Assembly: GCA_963748005.1 (NCBI GenBank)
Contig: CAVVHH010000002.1
Location: 1,984,001 to 2,048,000 of the forward strand
Origin: CAILZL01 sp963748005
GTDB lineage: Bacteria > Pseudomonadota > Gammaproteobacteria > Steroidobacterales > Steroidobacteraceae
Direction of reading: 5' to 3'
Length of the DNA: 64,000 nucleotides
Below are positions 18,979-28,284 of the stretch, one piece after another. Below the pieces are notes generated by a model. That model was not told the DNA's origin, made no database searches, and was given only the letters and a program-made list of their open reading frames with translations. Position 1 is the stretch's first letter, and every line of letters begins with the position of its first letter. A program made the position numbers and the translations under genes.

Positions 18979-21003
18979 TTATGCGGCCAGCCCCAGTTGC
19001 TTCAGTAGCGGTTCGATCTTCGGCTTGCGGCCACGGAACTCGACAAACGCTTCCATGGCATCGCGGCTGCCGCCCTTTTCCAGAATGGCATTGGCAAAAC
19101 GCTGCGCGGTTTGCGTGTTGAATACGCCGCTTTCTTCAAAGGCGCTGAAGGCATCAGCCGCCAGCACTTCGGCCCACTTGTAGCTGTAGTAGCCGGCAGC
19201 ATAACCACCCGAGAAAATATGCGAGAAGCTGTGCGGGAAGCGGTTGAATGCAGGCGGTGTGAGCACCGCCACCTGTGCGCGCACTTCCGCCAGCGTCTCC
19301 ATGACGCGCGCGCCACGCACCGGGTTGTATTCGGCATGAATGCGCAGATCCAGCAGGGCGAACTCCAGTTGTCGTACGGTCTGCATGCCGGCCTGGAAAG
19401 TACGCGAGGCCAGCAAGCGCTGTAGTTCTGCGGCCGGTAATGGCAACCCCGTCTCCACGTGCCTGGAAATCAGCGGCAGCACTTCAGGCTGCCAGGCAAA
19501 GTTCTCCATGAACTGGCTGGGCAGTTCCACTGCATCCCAGGGCACGCCATTGATGCCGGACACGCTGGGATAGTCGACCTTGGTCAGCATGTGATGCAGG
19601 CCATGACCGAACTCATGGAACATCGTGACAACTTCGGAGTGTGTCAGCAGCGCGGGTTTATTTCCGCCCGCTGGTGGTGGCATGAAGTTGCATACCAGAT
19701 ACGCCACCGGCAGATAGCTGCTCTGGCCCAACTGCATGCGACCCACGCAGTCGTCCATCCACGCGCCGCCGCGCTTTTTCGGGCGCGCATATAAATCCAC
19801 ATAGAAACTGCCACGATGCGAGCCATCCGCATTCAGGATGTCGAAGAACAATACATCGTCGTGATACTTCTCCACGTCTTTGCGCTCGACGATCTGCACG
19901 TTGTACAGACGTGAGGCCACTGCAAACAGCCCGCTCAGTACCTGCGGCGCGGGGAAGTAAGGGCGCAGGGCCTCTTCGGACAAATCAAAGCGCTGCTGTT
20001 TCATGCGCTCGGAGTAGTAACCGACATCCCACGAGTTCAGTTCGCGCCCGGCAAAAGCCTTGAGCTCATCCAGTTCGCGTTGCGCGGCGGCCTTGCCAGG
20101 AGTCACCAGCTGTTCCAGGAACGCGCGCACTTCCTCCACCGACTTGGCCATCTTGGTGGCGAGCGAATAGGTGGCGTAGTTGTCAAAGCCCACCAGTCCC
20201 GCCAGTTCGTGACGCAGTTTCATGATGGTTTCGATCAGGGCAGTGTTGTCCCACTTGTCTGGTTGCAGGCCCTGATCCGAGGCACGCGTCACCCACGCCT
20301 GATAAAACTCGCGGCGCAGATTTTCATTGGCGCCATGCATCATCACCGCCATGTAGTTAGGCGCATCCAGCGTGAAGAGCCAACCGCCTTGTTGCTTGAC
20401 CTCAGCTGCAGCGCGGGCACGTTCAACAATGGGAGCCGGCAGACCGGCCAGTTCAGTTTCTTCGGTAATGTGTCGCGACCAGGCATTGGTGGCATCCAGC
20501 ACGTTCTCGTCGAACCTGGCCTGCACCTGTGTCAGCTGTTCCATGATTTCTTTGTAACGCGCCTTCTTGTCGGCAGGCAGGGCCACACCGCCCAGGCGAA
20601 AATCGCGCAACGCATTATCGAGCAATTTCAGTTGTGCGCTGTTGAGCTCGCTGGCCTGGTTCTGACGCACCTGTTCATAGGCGCGATACAGCTTCTCGTT
20701 CTGACCCACATCGGTATGCCAGGCGCTGAGCAGCGGCAGGCAGGCGTTGTAGGCAGCACGCAGTTCGTCGGAGTTCATGACGCCATTCAGATGGCCCACC
20801 GGTGACCAGGTGCGTGACAGCCGGTGCTGCATGGCTTCCATTGGCGCCACGGTGTTGTCCCAGGTTGGCTGCGGTTGCGCCAGGATGGTCTCCAGCTGCG
20901 TGCGCTGCTCGTCGAGCAACTGCCTGATGGCGGGTTCGATCTCACCCGCCTGAATCTGCTTGAAAGGCGGCAGGCCGGTGAAAGACAGCAGGGTGTTGGT
21001 CAT
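18979..21003 (-). CDS. prlC: Oligopeptidase A (M3 zinc metallopeptidase)
   Basis: A 674-residue cytoplasmic thimet-type oligopeptidase that degrades short peptides, including cleaved signal peptides. The zinc site HEFGHGLHHML and the downstream glutamate region ELPSQFMENF are intact. Length matches family members (~680). ATG 21003 begins MTNTLLSFTGLPPF, the normal N-terminus. Its divergent neighbour is the gamma carbonic anhydrase, an arrangement also seen in Pseudomonas. Confidence 0.97.
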   Translation of the reverse strand: MTNTLLSFTGLPPFKQIQAGEIEPAIRQLLDEQRTQLETILAQPQPTWDNTVAPMEAMQHRLSRTWSPVGHLNGVMNSDELRAAYNACLPLLSAWHTDVGQNEKLYRAYEQVRQNQASELNSAQLKLLDNALRDFRLGGVALPADKKARYKEIMEQLTQVQARFDENVLDATNAWSRHITEETELAGLPAPIVERARAAAEVKQQGGWLFTLDAPNYMAVMMHGANENLRREFYQAWVTRASDQGLQPDKWDNTALIETIMKLRHELAGLVGFDNYATYSLATKMAKSVEEVRAFLEQLVTPGKAAAQRELDELKAFAGRELNSWDVGYYSERMKQQRFDLSEEALRPYFPAPQVLSGLFAVASRLYNVQIVERKDVEKYHDDVLFFDILNADGSHRGSFYVDLYARPKKRGGAWMDDCVGRMQLGQSSYLPVAYLVCNFMPPPAGGNKPALLTHSEVVTMFHEFGHGLHHMLTKVDYPSVSGINGVPWDAVELPSQFMENFAWQPEVLPLISRHVETGLPLPAAELQRLLASRTFQAGMQTVRQLEFALLDLRIHAEYNPVRGARVMETLAEVRAQVAVLTPPAFNRFPHSFSHIFSGGYAAGYYSYKWAEVLAADAFSAFEESGVFNTQTAQRFANAILEKGGSRDAMEAFVEFRGRKPKIEPLLKQLGLAA

Positions 21004-21106
21004 GGTTCCGGTTCGGTGTGGTTTACGCCGCCAATATGCGGGCTTGAGCCGTCGGGTTCAAGTTGGCCACAATGCAACCTTCCTATCGCCACCGCACAAG
21101 TGATCT

Positions 21107-21628
21107 ATGAATATCCGTCCGTACCGGAATAATCACCCGCAAGTGGGTACGCGCGTATTTGTCGATCCCAGCGCGGTGGTGATTGGCCGGGTGCGCCTGG
21201 GCGACGATGTGTCGGTGTGGCCCATGGCGGTGATTCGCGGCGATGTGAACGACATCAGCATCGGCGCGCGCAGCAATATCCAGGACGGCAGCGTCCTGCA
21301 CTGCACCAGCCCCTACCCGGAAATGCCCAATGGCATCCCGCTGGTGATCGGCGAGGACGTGACGGTGGGGCACGGGGTAATCCTGCACGCCTGCAGCATC
21401 GGCAATTTCTGCCTGATCGGCATGGGGGCTACGGTGCTGGACGGCGCGGTGCTGGAGGATTACGTGTTTATCGGCGCCGGCGCGGTGGTTACCCCCGGCA
21501 AGACCCTAGCCCGCGGTCTGTATCTCGGTAGCCCGGCCCGTCGGGTGCGCGACCTCACCGAACGCGAAATTGCCGAGATGCAGGAGTCGTCCCTGCACTA
21601 CGTCAAACTGAAGGACGAATACCTGTAA
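21107..21628 (+). CDS. Gamma-class carbonic anhydrase family protein (YrdA-like)
   Basis: A 173-residue left-handed beta-helix protein made of hexapeptide repeats (IGRVRL, VSVWPM, ISIGAR, VTVGHG). The three zinc histidines of the gamma carbonic anhydrase fold are recognisable in SVLHCT and VGHGVILHAC. YrdA/CaiE-type members often have little or no carbonic anhydrase activity, so the reaction is uncertain. ATG 21107 is preceded by a weak site. It is followed by tRNA-Phe. Confidence 0.93.
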   Translation: MNIRPYRNNHPQVGTRVFVDPSAVVIGRVRLGDDVSVWPMAVIRGDVNDISIGARSNIQDGSVLHCTSPYPEMPNGIPLVIGEDVTVGHGVILHACSIGNFCLIGMGATVLDGAVLEDYVFIGAGAVVTPGKTLARGLYLGSPARRVRDLTEREIAEMQESSLHYVKLKDEYL

Positions 21629-21752
21629 TCGCCGCCATTTGGCACCCGGCCTATTTTGTTCCCGTCGGGCTGTTTTTGGTTGACTCACCCCGGTCCGGCC
21701 GGTTTAATACGCGCCCCGTCTTTGCCCGGTTCGTCTGAACCCGGCTCGCGTT

Positions 21753-21828
<76 letters not shown>

Positions 21829-22527
21829 TCTACTCATCCAGTGCCGACCGGTGGACCCAAAATCTGGAGTAGGGAAGACCTTTGCCTTATCTGGCGAGTG
21901 TACTTCTCTGTGGTCCAGCGTCAGGGCCATCTCCCAGGGTTCAGCGCGTGGCAATGTGGACTACTGCTCAGCACGAAATTGCAGTTGTGGAAACATACTG
22001 CATCACTTTCGTTTCGCTCTTGAGCAGGCACGCTATGCAGAAACGTCAATCACCTTCATTCCTCGCCTCGCTGTTCGGGCGCTCAAGCAGGAATATATCC
22101 ACGCCAACAAAACGCATTGATACGTCGGCGCTGCGGCCGTTCCAGGCTATCTCAATTAACCCTGGCGCCCCCTGCTGTACTAGTGCGAAGAAAGTCGATA
22201 AATATCGCTTTCTGGCCAAGAACGCTCCGCAGCTTCCATTGTCGGAATGCACGATGCGTGCAACCTGCAAGTGCCGGTATGCAAAGCAGGACGATCGCCG
22301 CAGCGGTACCCGAAGGGATGGCGAGTTTGGACTCAAGTCCGCATTGTTTTCGGCTGAGGAGCGACGGCGGTCCAAGGGTCGACGCAAGGATGACTGAGGG
22401 CCTTAATAAGGATCGCGCCTGAAATTCCGCGATTCGCCGGTGGGTTCTTGCTATGCACTACGAAAATGTGGGAGCACGTGGTCAGGGTTCTCGTTCCGAG
22501 CCGCGCAAAGTCACACGGCTTGGCGAC
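21829..22527. other. Gene-free stretch downstream of tRNA-Phe
   Basis: About 700 bases with open frames on both strands but no recognisable domain, signal or ribosome-binding site. Such decayed DNA directly after a tRNA is common where islands have integrated and rearranged. No copy of the tRNA 3' end was noticed elsewhere in the window. Confidence 0.5.
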
Positions 22528-23667
22528 TTACTTCAGCGGTACGTTCCAGGCGTCGTAGCCAAACAGCCAATCCGGATTGGTGGCATCGCGCATCCAGGTA
22601 TTCGCGCTTGATCCGGCCTGAACAATACTCGTGCGTGGTTTGCGAACGCTCTCGTAGACTTCAAGCGCATGCTGCAGATTGTCGGAACCGAACTGCGTGA
22701 GTGATCGCGCGAGAACAGCCGCGTCCTCCAGTGCCATCGAGGCACCCGAGGCCATATAGGGAGTCATGGGATGACAGGCATCGCCTAGCAGAACAACGCG
22801 GCCCCGGTTCCATCTCGGCAGTGGATCGCGTTCGAAAATGCCCCATTTGTAGACCTCGGGCGCTGCAGCGAGTACACCGCGCACTTCGGGATGAAACTCT
22901 GCGAACGCTGCTTGCAGTTCATCGAGATCGCCCTTGGTTGACCAGGATTCCCGGGTGATCCAGTCACCGGATTCCGGCTGACTGGTGACGAAGTAAACCT
23001 CGTCGCGTGTCGCCGTCACGTAATAAATAACGATGTGGCGATCGCGTCCCCACCACTTGGTCCGGGAGCCGCCGATGTCGACGTTCAATCGCGAGGCTGG
23101 GAATGTTGTTCTATACGCGAGACGACCGGTGAAGCGCGCTTCAGTAGGGCCAACCACATAGTCTCGTGTGATCGAGTGAACTCCGTCTGCAGCGATCAGC
23201 AGATCGACCTCGGTCTCGCTACCATCTTCGAAGCTGAGGCGCACGCGCTCGCCCTGTTCATCGAGAGCGTTCAGCTTGCGTCCGAACTGGATCGAATCCC
23301 TGGGTACAAGGTCAGCCAGCGCAGCATGCAGATCGCCGCGATGCAGAGTCAGATACGGCGCGCCATAGCGTTCTTCAATCTGCGCGCCGAGCGGATGATC
23401 ATTGGTGACAGCGCCGGTATACCCATCGCGATTGAGCGAGGTGGCAGGGCGGAACGAACTCTGTCGAAGTCGCCCTTCGATGCCCAGCCCGCGGTGGACG
23501 AGAACGGCATTCGGACTCTGCTGGATGCCGGCCCCAACCCGCGCGAACGCTCTTGCCTGTTCGAAGATAACAGGCTCCAGGCCGAATTTGCGCAAAGCCG
23601 CGGCAGTCGCGAGGCCGCCGATGCCCGCACCGAGGATGCCAATCGACAAGGTTTTGATATTGCCCAT
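22528..23667 (-). CDS. FAD-dependent aromatic monooxygenase, NicC/salicylate hydroxylase-like
   Basis: A 379-residue class A flavoprotein monooxygenase. The dinucleotide-binding GAGIGG lies at residues 14-19, a DG motif at LIAADGVHS, and the FAD/ribityl signature at RVVLLGDACHPMTPYMASG. The overall order and the C-terminal ANTWMRDATNPDWLFGYD resemble 6-hydroxynicotinate 3-monooxygenase (NicC), which hydroxylates an aromatic acid with NADH and O2. The true substrate may be another hydroxy-aromatic acid. Its ATG lies two bases after the dienelactone hydrolase stop, implying translational coupling in an MFS - hydrolase - monooxygenase operon. Confidence 0.88.
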   Translation of the reverse strand: MGNIKTLSIGILGAGIGGLATAAALRKFGLEPVIFEQARAFARVGAGIQQSPNAVLVHRGLGIEGRLRQSSFRPATSLNRDGYTGAVTNDHPLGAQIEERYGAPYLTLHRGDLHAALADLVPRDSIQFGRKLNALDEQGERVRLSFEDGSETEVDLLIAADGVHSITRDYVVGPTEARFTGRLAYRTTFPASRLNVDIGGSRTKWWGRDRHIVIYYVTATRDEVYFVTSQPESGDWITRESWSTKGDLDELQAAFAEFHPEVRGVLAAAPEVYKWGIFERDPLPRWNRGRVVLLGDACHPMTPYMASGASMALEDAAVLARSLTQFGSDNLQHALEVYESVRKPRTSIVQAGSSANTWMRDATNPDWLFGYDAWNVPLK

Positions 23668-23669
23668 GA

Positions 23670-24356
23670 TCAGCGCAGATGCGTTTGCAGAAAGTCGATG
23701 GTTCTTCGATTTGCCATCTCGGCAGCCGCTGGATTGAAGCCGGACTGCGCCGGGTTGCAGAATGCATGGCCGGCGCCGGGATACACAAAGCGTTCAACTA
23801 AAGGGTTGCCCTTGGTGGCGCTCTCAATCTGCGCAATCACCTCCGGCGGCGTGAAATGATCTGCTGCACCGAGATGCATCAGCAGAGGGTGCGAAATCCT
23901 GCTCGCTTCGTCGATGTACTTGGGGATGCGTGTGCCGTAATAGCTTACGCAGGCATCCGCGCTGCTGCGCGCAGCGGCGATCCAGGTGAGTGTCCCGCCC
24001 AGACAGTACCCAACAACGCCGACTTTTCCGGAGCAGCCCGGTGCCGACCGAAATTGTTCGACCGCCGCACCTATATCGCTGACGGCGGACTCGTAATCGA
24101 GTTGTTGATGCAGGCTGCGCGCGCGTTCGACTTCGTGCGGCTCCAGTGCCACTTCGGCTTCGATGCGCCAATGTATGTTGAGCACGCCAACCAGGAAACC
24201 CTGGCGCGCCAGCTCGGTTGCGTTGTCCCGCATGTGGGTTGAGCGGCCGAACACTTCGGGCACGATCAGTACTCCGGGTGCGACGGCCTGCTGAGGCCTG
24301 AATACAAGTGCATCGAACTTGCCGTCGGAGACATTGATATCAAATCGCTGGGTCAT
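23670..24356 (-). CDS. Dienelactone hydrolase family protein
   Basis: A 228-residue alpha/beta hydrolase with the dienelactone hydrolase nucleophile motif GYCLGG (Cys), an aspartate in HLGAADHFTP and histidine in YPGAGHAFCN. Family members open dienelactones from chlorocatechol or protoanemonin routes, or act as general carboxymethylenebutenolidases. It is cytoplasmic (no signal), in contrast to the Tat-exported relative at 53666. It lies between the monooxygenase (2-base gap) and the MFS gene (10-base gap), which supports a role in aromatic breakdown. Confidence 0.9.
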   Translation of the reverse strand: MTQRFDINVSDGKFDALVFRPQQAVAPGVLIVPEVFGRSTHMRDNATELARQGFLVGVLNIHWRIEAEVALEPHEVERARSLHQQLDYESAVSDIGAAVEQFRSAPGCSGKVGVVGYCLGGTLTWIAAARSSADACVSYYGTRIPKYIDEASRISHPLLMHLGAADHFTPPEVIAQIESATKGNPLVERFVYPGAGHAFCNPAQSGFNPAAAEMANRRTIDFLQTHLR

Positions 24357-24366
24357 GGAGTTGCCT

Positions 24367-25728
24367 TCAAGGAGCTATTTCTTCCAGCGTCCGGCCACGT
24401 GTTTCCACTGCACCGACACCACAGGTGAGTGCACCGAGCAGTGCGCAAACGGCGAACAGCAGGAACATGGTGGCGATGCCGAAGTTCGGCACAATGTAGC
24501 CGATGATCACCGGCGAGACCATCGAGGTAACGCGTACCCAGAAGGTCGCGACACTGGTGCCGAGCGCGCGCATGCGGGTCGGATAAAGCTCGGGCGTATA
24601 GAGATACAACCCGAACGAGGTGACGCTGATGAAGAAGGCGGCCACATTGCCGAGGATCACCACCGCCATCGCGCTGGTTGCTGCGAACGGAATCAGCACC
24701 AGCAACGCTACCGCTGCACAGGCGAACGCGCTGGCCATCAGCCACTTCCGGCCCCACCAGTCGATCACCAGTGCAGTGATCACGGCGGCGAGCAGGCTCA
24801 GCACGGTAGTGATGATCCCGTAGTTCAAAGCGGTCTGGACTGGAATCTTGTAGACGGTTCGATACAGCGACGGCAGCCAGATGATGAGGTTCTTGCTCAG
24901 CAAATAACTCGCCGACCACATCACCCACAGAGTCAGCGTGCGTGCGAGATATCGGCCTTCGAACAGTTCACGCCACGAGGTCGCCCGGCTGACTGGGGCT
25001 GCCAACTCAGCTAACTGTGGCTGGACGCTGCCAAGTTCGATTCCTGATCGCCTGATCTCGTCGCGTATCGTTTCGAGCGCTGCTCCTGCTTCCTGCAAGC
25101 GTCCTTTGGAGGCAAGCCAGCGAGGTGATTCGACGCAGAGATACTGCATCGGGGCAATGAGCAGCGCCGGGATGCCACCGATGACGAACAGCCATGGCCA
25201 GCCGAACCGTGGAACGATCCACGCGCCGAGTATCGATGCGGCCGTGATGCCGATGACGAACATGAGCTCGTATAGCAGGAATGAGCGTCCGCGCTTGTGA
25301 GCGGGAAGGATCTCGCTGATGTACGCTGCCGCGATCGGCACTTCTCCGCCGATGGCAATGCCCTGGAACAGACGCAGCCAGAGCAAAACATCATACGAGT
25401 GAGCCATGGCGCAGCCGATGCTGAGCACGCCCATCAGGAAGGTCATCAGTTGCAATGCTTTGACGCGGCCGATCACCTCCGCGCACCACCCGGCCATCAG
25501 GGCGCCGATGGCCTGGCCCACGAATCCGATGGAAATGATCCAGCCGATCTGGGCGCTGTCCAGATGCCAGGCTCCGATCAGGGCCGGCAGCACATAGCCC
25601 ACCGATACGCCGTCGAGGCCATCGAAGAACGTTGCCGTGCCGATGATGGCGCGCATTTTCAGGTGCCAGCGGGAGAAGGGCAGCTGTTCGACGCCGGTGA
25701 TGATCGATCGCTCTGTTACGTCCTGCAC
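24367..25728 (-). CDS. MFS transporter, aromatic acid/H+ symporter-like
   Basis: About 453 residues with twelve predicted membrane segments. MFS motifs are visible: the loop 2-3 region GALMAGWCAEVIGRVKAL, the helix 4 RLFQGIAIGGE and the loop after helix 6, PESPRW-like VESPRWLASKG. The central basic loop and the second RWWGRK-type loop (VIDWWGRKWL) fit the AAHS/MHS organic-acid symporters. GTG 25728 follows AAAGGGGG; the open frame extends 54 codons further without similarity. First gene of the leftward aromatic operon and divergent from the PcaD-like hydrolase. Confidence 0.88.
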   Translation of the reverse strand: MQDVTERSIITGVEQLPFSRWHLKMRAIIGTATFFDGLDGVSVGYVLPALIGAWHLDSAQIGWIISIGFVGQAIGALMAGWCAEVIGRVKALQLMTFLMGVLSIGCAMAHSYDVLLWLRLFQGIAIGGEVPIAAAYISEILPAHKRGRSFLLYELMFVIGITAASILGAWIVPRFGWPWLFVIGGIPALLIAPMQYLCVESPRWLASKGRLQEAGAALETIRDEIRRSGIELGSVQPQLAELAAPVSRATSWRELFEGRYLARTLTLWVMWSASYLLSKNLIIWLPSLYRTVYKIPVQTALNYGIITTVLSLLAAVITALVIDWWGRKWLMASAFACAAVALLVLIPFAATSAMAVVILGNVAAFFISVTSFGLYLYTPELYPTRMRALGTSVATFWVRVTSMVSPVIIGYIVPNFGIATMFLLFAVCALLGALTCGVGAVETRGRTLEEIAP

Positions 25729-25812
25729 AGCAGCCCCCTTTCTTATGTATGAATGCCGGGATTCATTATTTGCTGCAGAATGGCGCGACACTGTAGCAAT
25801 GGGGAAGCGTTC

Positions 25813-26580
25813 GTGAAAGCTCGGTTGCACGCCATGCGCGAGGGGTCGGGACAGCCGCTGGTTCTGCTTCACCCGGTGGGGCTCGATCACACGTGCTGGG
25901 ACGAGGTGGCGGCCCTGCTGCGATCGGACTTTGAACTTGTCCGGCTGGATCTACCGGGGCATGGCAGCTCCTGTGCAGCCGATCCGGGCATGACCCTGAG
26001 CGGCTACGCAGAGACCGTTGCCTTTACGCTGGAACACCTGGGAATCACGCGTGCGCACATCGCCGGCCTCTCATTTGGCGGCATGGTGGCGCAGACACTG
26101 GCCATCGAGCATCGGCAACTATGCACCTCGCTGATCGCCGCAGGATGCCCGTGCACGATTCCGGAGGAAGCACGCGCTGCGCGCGCGGAACGCGGCAGGC
26201 TGGCGCTTCGCGAAGGCATGGCCGCAGTCGTGCCAGCCACGCTCGAACGCTGGTTCACAGCAGGTTTCATCCGCGCTGGTCGAGCCGAGCCGACGAGAAG
26301 CAAGCTGCTGCAGCAGAGCGTGCAGGGTTGGCAAGCGGTCTGGGAGGCTATCAGTCGCCTTGATACGGTGTCCGGCCTTCGTGATCTGAAGATTCCCTCG
26401 CTGTGTATCGCCGGCGAACTTGATCAGGCAACGGGAGTTGAAGCCGTCAGGCAGATGGCTCAATCCATCGACGGCGCACGGTTCGAGGTGTTGAGCGGCG
26501 CGCCGCACATGATGCAAATCGAGTGCCCCGGTGCATTCACTCGAATCGTGCAGGACTTTCTCTCCCAACGCTTCCCCTAG
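25813..26580 (+). CDS. Alpha/beta hydrolase, 3-oxoadipate enol-lactonase-like
   Basis: A ~255-residue single-domain alpha/beta hydrolase. LDLPGHGSS, the nucleophile elbow GLSFGGM, an aspartate in IAGELDQAT and histidine in SGAPHMM form the triad. Resemblance is to PcaD-type enol-lactonases, which act late in protocatechuate or catechol breakdown, though related C-C hydrolases share these motifs. GTG 25813 is chosen because GGGGAAG lies six bases upstream; ATG 25753 or 25780 would add unlikely residues. It is divergent from the MFS gene and likely co-regulated with that operon. Confidence 0.82.
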   Translation: MKARLHAMREGSGQPLVLLHPVGLDHTCWDEVAALLRSDFELVRLDLPGHGSSCAADPGMTLSGYAETVAFTLEHLGITRAHIAGLSFGGMVAQTLAIEHRQLCTSLIAAGCPCTIPEEARAARAERGRLALREGMAAVVPATLERWFTAGFIRAGRAEPTRSKLLQQSVQGWQAVWEAISRLDTVSGLRDLKIPSLCIAGELDQATGVEAVRQMAQSIDGARFEVLSGAPHMMQIECPGAFTRIVQDFLSQRFP

Positions 26581-26775
26581 TGCAACGTTGTAGTATGGTT
26601 CTCCGGCAGAGTGATCTCTCCGCGTCGCGAGTACTGCCGGTCCATCAAGATATCCGTCGAATCCGTCACGACCGGTCGTGCCGTCAACAACGCCGACAGC
26701 ATGGAAGCCTGATGGCGGCTAACGCTTGTACCACCGCGCCGACGCCAGTGACCGCCAGCATTCAAGTTGCAGGTC

Positions 26776-26916
26776 CTACAGGGGTCTGCCGGAACGGTCG
26801 TATGGAAAACGCGCCGATCCATACCGAATCACCAATGCCGCCAATGACAGCAGCAAAATTGCGCCCGCTAGAATCAGGATGGGCATATCGGGACGATTGT
26901 GATGCTGCATGTCCAT
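26776..26916 (-). pseudogene. Fragment of a psiE-type gene (3' end only)
   Basis: The last ~46 codons of a PsiE-like protein, MDMQHHNRPDMPILI through to SARFPYDRSGRPL and stop, closely match the end of the intact gene at 37854-38291 in both protein and DNA. Everything upstream of the MDMQHH segment is lost or scrambled; only a possible NGQA tetrapeptide remains near 26950. It is a duplicated and decayed copy in the same orientation as the intact gene. Confidence 0.82.
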
Positions 26917-27003
26917 GTATCGCAGCCGCCCTTTCCGTAACTTCAATGTCTTTGATGAGGACAGTCGTGAAGGCCTGGCCATTGAAGCTATCACTGACAA
27001 GGT

Positions 27004-27972
27004 TCACGTGCCACGTGCGCGCCCGTAGTTCTGCGGTGGCTCGCCAAACCTGCGTTTGAAGGCAACACTGAAGGCGCTGGAGGATGTATAGCCCGTGCGA
27101 CGCGCTGCCTCCTTTACTGTCAGGTCACCTGTGGCAAGGCCTTCGGCGGCGTGCTTCATCCTTACGTCCCGCAAATGCTTCACCGGGCTGACTCCGATTA
27201 CTTCGTGAAATCTTGCCGCAAATGTTGAGCGCGACATGCCGGCCTCGCGTGCCAGCGCACCCAGCGTCCAGGCGCGTTCAGGTGACTTCCGTATCGCATC
27301 AAGTGCATGGGTAATGCGTCGGTCCGTCAGGGCCGAAAACCAGCGCAGATCCGCTTCCATTTTATGGCCCGCGAGATAGGATCTGAGGCTGCTGAACAGG
27401 ACGACTTCTGCCAAACGACGGGCGATGGCTCCGTAGCCCTGTGGATCGCGTGCATTCTCTTCTACGAGAGCCGACAGAGCAGGCTCGAGCCACGGAGCCA
27501 GCCCACTCTCATTGCGTTTCAGATGGATGAAGGGTGGCAGCTTCATCAACAGGCTCGATCGCCATGGTTCGCGAACATCGAACATCACGCCCATCAGGAT
27601 CGTGCGCGGTCCTCTACCACCAAGTTTCAACAGATTGGGCGACGGCGGGGATCGACCGGGCGCCCAGTGCACAAATCCGCGCTCTGCCCATATGCGCTGG
27701 AGCTCGACAAGCGGAACGCCGGGGCGGGACATCATGGCGCCGCCAATCAGCCGGTTGGTGAGCAGCACATCTCCCGGTTCCAGCACAAATGCAGACCCAT
27801 CATGGAATTCAAAGTGAGCTACGCCGGAGGTAACGGCGTGCAGGATTGCAGGACTACCGCCGGGAAAAGCAATTCCCCACGGGTGACGAAGGTTGCACAG
27901 GCCCAGCGATGTTGAGTCGATCTGGATGGACTCGAATAGCTGGCTCAGTACATCCACCGAAGTTGCTGACAT
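27004..27972 (-). CDS. AraC-family transcriptional regulator (cupin_6 type)
   Basis: A 322-residue one-component regulator. An N-terminal cupin-like sensing domain (about 20-200) precedes two C-terminal helix-turn-helix motifs, LGALAREAGMSRSTFAARF and VKEAARRTGYTSSSAFSVAF with the conserved KRRFGEPP end. ATG 27972 (MSATSVDVLSQ) is chosen; the frame is open upstream but not AraC-like. It is divergent from the first LigM-like gene at 28285, so it is a good candidate activator of that gene pair; the inducer is unknown. Confidence 0.9.
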   Translation of the reverse strand: MSATSVDVLSQLFESIQIDSTSLGLCNLRHPWGIAFPGGSPAILHAVTSGVAHFEFHDGSAFVLEPGDVLLTNRLIGGAMMSRPGVPLVELQRIWAERGFVHWAPGRSPPSPNLLKLGGRGPRTILMGVMFDVREPWRSSLLMKLPPFIHLKRNESGLAPWLEPALSALVEENARDPQGYGAIARRLAEVVLFSSLRSYLAGHKMEADLRWFSALTDRRITHALDAIRKSPERAWTLGALAREAGMSRSTFAARFHEVIGVSPVKHLRDVRMKHAAEGLATGDLTVKEAARRTGYTSSSAFSVAFKRRFGEPPQNYGRARGT

Positions 27973-28284
27973 GCTGCTTGCTCGACCGGTTGCCCTCCAC
28001 AATGATCGCTCGCCGGGTGTCGGGCCACAACCGCTCGATTGCCTGGTAATTCGGATTTTCAGAAAGATCTTAGGGACGCCTGGCAGAGTGGATTGACTCC
28101 AGCCTGGGCTGTTCAGCTGCACAATAGACAACAGAAGAAATCCGCGGGAATCATCGATATCAGTCTCGTCGTGCAGAACGACGATTCGTATGCGCCCAGC
28201 CTTGCTGGCTTGACTGATAGCTCAAGTATCGTCGCGACGATTTGTGCCGCACACGGCAAAAAACGACATGCAACAGGAAACACC
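27973..28284. other. Divergent intergenic region, araC-type gene / ligM-like gene
   Basis: About 310 bases between two divergent starts. It must contain the promoters of both genes and probably the AraC-type operator. I see no long inverted repeat; a CAACAGGAAACACC ribosome-binding segment precedes ATG 28285. Confidence 0.45.

Noticed and set aside
21882..22397. 171-codon + strand frame and an opposing - strand frame with an HSDNG string after tRNA-Phe
   Set aside because: The HSDNG string hints at a transposase DDE motif, but no other transposase motif lies in frame; too weak to call.
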